From contig CAVYZH010000010.1 of the NCBI GenBank assembly GCA_963772975.1, positions 682,001 through 746,000 of the forward strand: a stretch of 64,000 nt of DNA, read 5' to 3'. A program made the position numbers and the translations under genes. Below are positions 62,274 to 64,000 of this stretch, in pieces (within the stretch, counting starts at the first letter, position 1; each line of letters opens with the position of its first letter). Source of the DNA: AC-32 sp963772975 (lineage in GTDB: Bacteria > Actinomycetota > Thermoleophilia > Gaiellales > Gaiellaceae). Under the pieces are notes generated by a model. That model worked only from the letters and a program-made list of their open reading frames with translations. It made no database searches and was not told where the DNA came from.

Positions 62274-62889
62274 GCCAGCCGCCAGAACTCGCCGTTCAGC
62301 CCGAGCCCGTCCAGGATCGCCTGGTTCTGCTCGAGCGTGTGCGGCCGCCAGTCCGGCGCCAGCCGGTCGCCCCACCAGGCCTGGGCGAGGTCGCAGATCT
62401 GCTCGGCGCCGAGGGTCGCGCCGGGCTCATAGCCGTTCGCCTCGAGCCAGCGTGCCACGTGCTCTTCCGACCGGAAGAGGTTCATCGTGCTTCAGGTGAA
62501 GACGATGTCGTCCCACCAGCGCCGCGCCGGCAGGAGGATGTGGGCGACCAGGTCGCTCGGCCACGGGCGCCGGTCGACGACGTCGACCTCGAGCGCCTCG
62601 CCGCAGTCCGAGCAGGTCGTCGAGATGTGGCCGTCGACCCCGAGCGCCGCGGGGATTCCGAAGGCGTCCCAGACGCAGTTGCCGTACCACGAGCGGCCGC
62701 CGGCCTCGACCCGATAGGCGTCGGCACGGCGGAGAATGGCGCCAACATACGGACGCCGGAGTCGTCGAGCACCAGCGCGTGCTCGTCGTGCAGGCGTTGC
62801 AGGCCGGGCTCATCGGGGGCCGGTACCTCTCCGAACTCCACGAACCGTTTGTAGATGCGGTTCCGCAGCTCGACGTCGTGATCGTCCAT
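62270..62889 (-). pseudogene. merB: MerB-like organomercurial lyase with a one-base deletion and TGA at catalytic Cys133
   Basis: ATG 62889 overlaps the purH stop (TGATG). Residues 1-58 end at FSAVPTP. One base is missing at about 62720; restoring it gives YRVEAGGRSWYGNCVWD (Cys72 and Asp75 match E. coli MerB Cys96/Asp99), CSDCGEALEV and WWDDIVFT. Then TGA (62494-62492) stands where Cys159 of E. coli MerB belongs, followed in frame by STMNLFRSEEHVARW and a normal C-terminus (DRLAPDWRPHTLEQNQAIL). The total of 620 bases equals 207 codons minus one. Either a pseudogene or a selenoprotein with a sequencing deletion. Confidence 0.7.
62462..62494 (-). promoter_or_regulatory. Candidate bacterial SECIS element
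   Basis: After TGA (62494-62492) and 12 bases, CTCTTCC (62479-62473) pairs perfectly with GGAAGAG (62468-62462) around the loop GGTC. The loop begins 19 bases after the TGA, and its GGUC equals the SelB-contact loop of E. coli fdhF. The stem uses GAA for glutamate where GAG is strongly preferred nearby. Confidence 0.45.
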
Positions 62890-64000
62890 CAGTGCCGGAA
62901 GTGGCGGCGGTGGGTGAAGATCATCGTCGCGTCGGCTCGCTTGACAGCTTCGATCACCTCGCCGTCGCGCTTCGAGCCACCCGGCTGGATCACGCCGGTC
63001 ACACCCGCGGCCAGCGCGAGCTGCGGCCCGTCCGCGAAGGGGAAGTACGCATCCGAGGCCATCACCGCGCCGGCGGTCGGGTGCCCGTGCTCGCGCGCCT
63101 TGTCGAGCGCGATCCTTACCGAGTCGACGCGGCTCATCTGGCCCGCGCCGATCCCGATCGTCTGCAGGTCGTGCGCGAGCACAATCGCGTTCGAGCTGAC
63201 GTGCTTGCAGACCCGCCACGCGAACAGCAGGTCGCCCCACGCCATCTCGCTCGGCGAGCCGCAGACGACCTCCATGCCCTCGCGGTCCTCGATGTCGGAG
63301 TCGCGCTCCTGCACGAGCACGCCGCCGAGCACGCGCTTGAGGTCGCGCTCTCCCGGGTTGTCGCGCCGACGCTCCTTGTCCTCGAGGATCCGTGTCGCCG
63401 GCTTCTCCGTCAGCAGCGCGAGCGCCGCCTCGTCGAAGCCCGGCGCGAACAGCACCTCCACGAACTGCTCGGCGAGCTTCTCGCCCAGCGCCTCGCTGAC
63501 CGGCCGGTTGAGCACGACCACGCCGCCGTACGCGGAGATCGGGTCGGCGGCGAGCGCGCGCTCGTAGGCCTGCTCGATCGAGCCCGCGATCGCGACCCCG
63601 CACGGATTCGCGTGCTTGACGATCACGCAGGCTGGCAGCTCGAACTCACGTACCACCAGCCGGGCGGCCGAGAGGTCGTTCAGGTTGTTGAACGAGAGCT
63701 CGCGGCCGTGCAGCTGCTCCACGCGCGACAGCAAGTGCCGTCGCGCGCCGTGCTCCGAGTAGTAGGCCCCCCGCTGGTGCGGGTTCTCGCCGTAGGCGAG
63801 CTCGAGCTCCTTCGTGAAGCCCGGCAGCAGTGCGGCCGGGAAGGCCTCCGGGTCGGAGAACCAGTTCGCGATCGCGGCCTCGTAGGCAGCGGTCATGGCG
63901 AAGGTCTCGCCGGCGAGCCGGCGGCGCGTCTCAAGCAGCAGGTCGCCGCGCTCGCGCACCTCCTCGAGCACCTCGTCGTAGCGTGCGGGGCTGCAGACGG
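62889..64000 (-). CDS. purH: PurH (AICAR transformylase/IMP cyclohydrolase), 5' end beyond window
   Basis: 370 codons are visible, running off the right edge at the cyclohydrolase end (CSPARYDEVLEEVRERGD is the linker region). The transformylase domain shows AYGENPHQRGAYYSE, FNNLNDLSAARLVVREF, VIVKHANPCGVAIAG with catalytic Lys-His, and the end ASDAYFPFADGPQLALAAGV, IQPGGSKRD and the family's final FTHRRHFRH. It catalyses the last two steps of IMP synthesis. Coupled to the merB-like gene by TGATG. Confidence 0.96.
   Translation of the reverse strand, partial: VCSPARYDEVLEEVRERGDLLLETRRRLAGETFAMTAAYEAAIANWFSDPEAFPAALLPGFTKELELAYGENPHQRGAYYSEHGARRHLLSRVEQLHGRELSFNNLNDLSAARLVVREFELPACVIVKHANPCGVAIAGSIEQAYERALAADPISAYGGVVVLNRPVSEALGEKLAEQFVEVLFAPGFDEAALALLTEKPATRILEDKERRRDNPGERDLKRVLGGVLVQERDSDIEDREGMEVVCGSPSEMAWGDLLFAWRVCKHVSSNAIVLAHDLQTIGIGAGQMSRVDSVRIALDKAREHGHPTAGAVMASDAYFPFADGPQLALAAGVTGVIQPGGSKRDGEVIEAVKRADATMIFTHRRHFRH

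Overview
The window is high-GC DNA with strong G/C preference at codon third positions, many GTG starts, and genes packed with ATGA, GTGA and TGATG overlaps. Gene content (LuxR-type regulators, DUF6325, DUF2252, SHOCT and DUF4239 proteins, Dyp peroxidase, two FtsH-type proteases, secreted ferritin-like protein) suggests an actinobacterium, most likely class Thermoleophilia (Solirubrobacterales/Gaiellales type). That placement is inferred from gene families, since no rRNA is present. I saw no insertion sequence, integrase, phage gene or CRISPR array. Layout: 0-4 kb holds small stress-type proteins and an AI-2E transporter. 4-10 kb holds regulators: a MalT-like LuxR ATPase, a response regulator/MASE1 histidine kinase pair (kinase frameshifted), a zinc-ribbon protein and a PAS-LuxR regulator. 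10-13.5 kb is an ftsH operon with membrane partners and a rhomboid protease. 13.5-22.5 kb holds a Dyp peroxidase, a broken encapsulated-ferritin gene, DUF4239 proteins, glutamate decarboxylase, an MFS-cNMP fusion and a frameshifted Tat-secreted ferritin-like gene. 22.5-40 kb is an accessory region with two arylsulfatase plus DUF2252 modules, a PqqD-PRMT fusion, small stress proteins, an aquaporin, two tRNAs and several gene remnants. 40-64 kb is more ordered: a TIR effector, a DM13 protein, an ATP-grasp enzyme, a divergent FtsH-like protease with its partner, an M48 protease, a CDF exporter, a glycogen debranching enzyme, sulfur metabolism with BolA and glutaredoxin, and purH coupled to a merB-like gene. 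Two observations stand out. First, a bipartite promoter-like element, TTCAtCCCnnnyGGryGATG followed about 20 bases later by a TANNNT-type hexamer, sits in the correct orientation before at least seven genes or operons and weakly before three more. It looks like a stress regulon whose regulator is unknown. Second, the merB-like gene has TGA exactly at the second catalytic cysteine, followed by a 7-bp hairpin with a GGTC loop at the distance expected for a bacterial SECIS element, so it may encode a selenocysteine organomercurial lyase. Caution: at least five genes carry single-base insertions or deletions, including merB. The window therefore contains either real decay or uncorrected sequencing errors, and frame-dependent claims need read-level checking.
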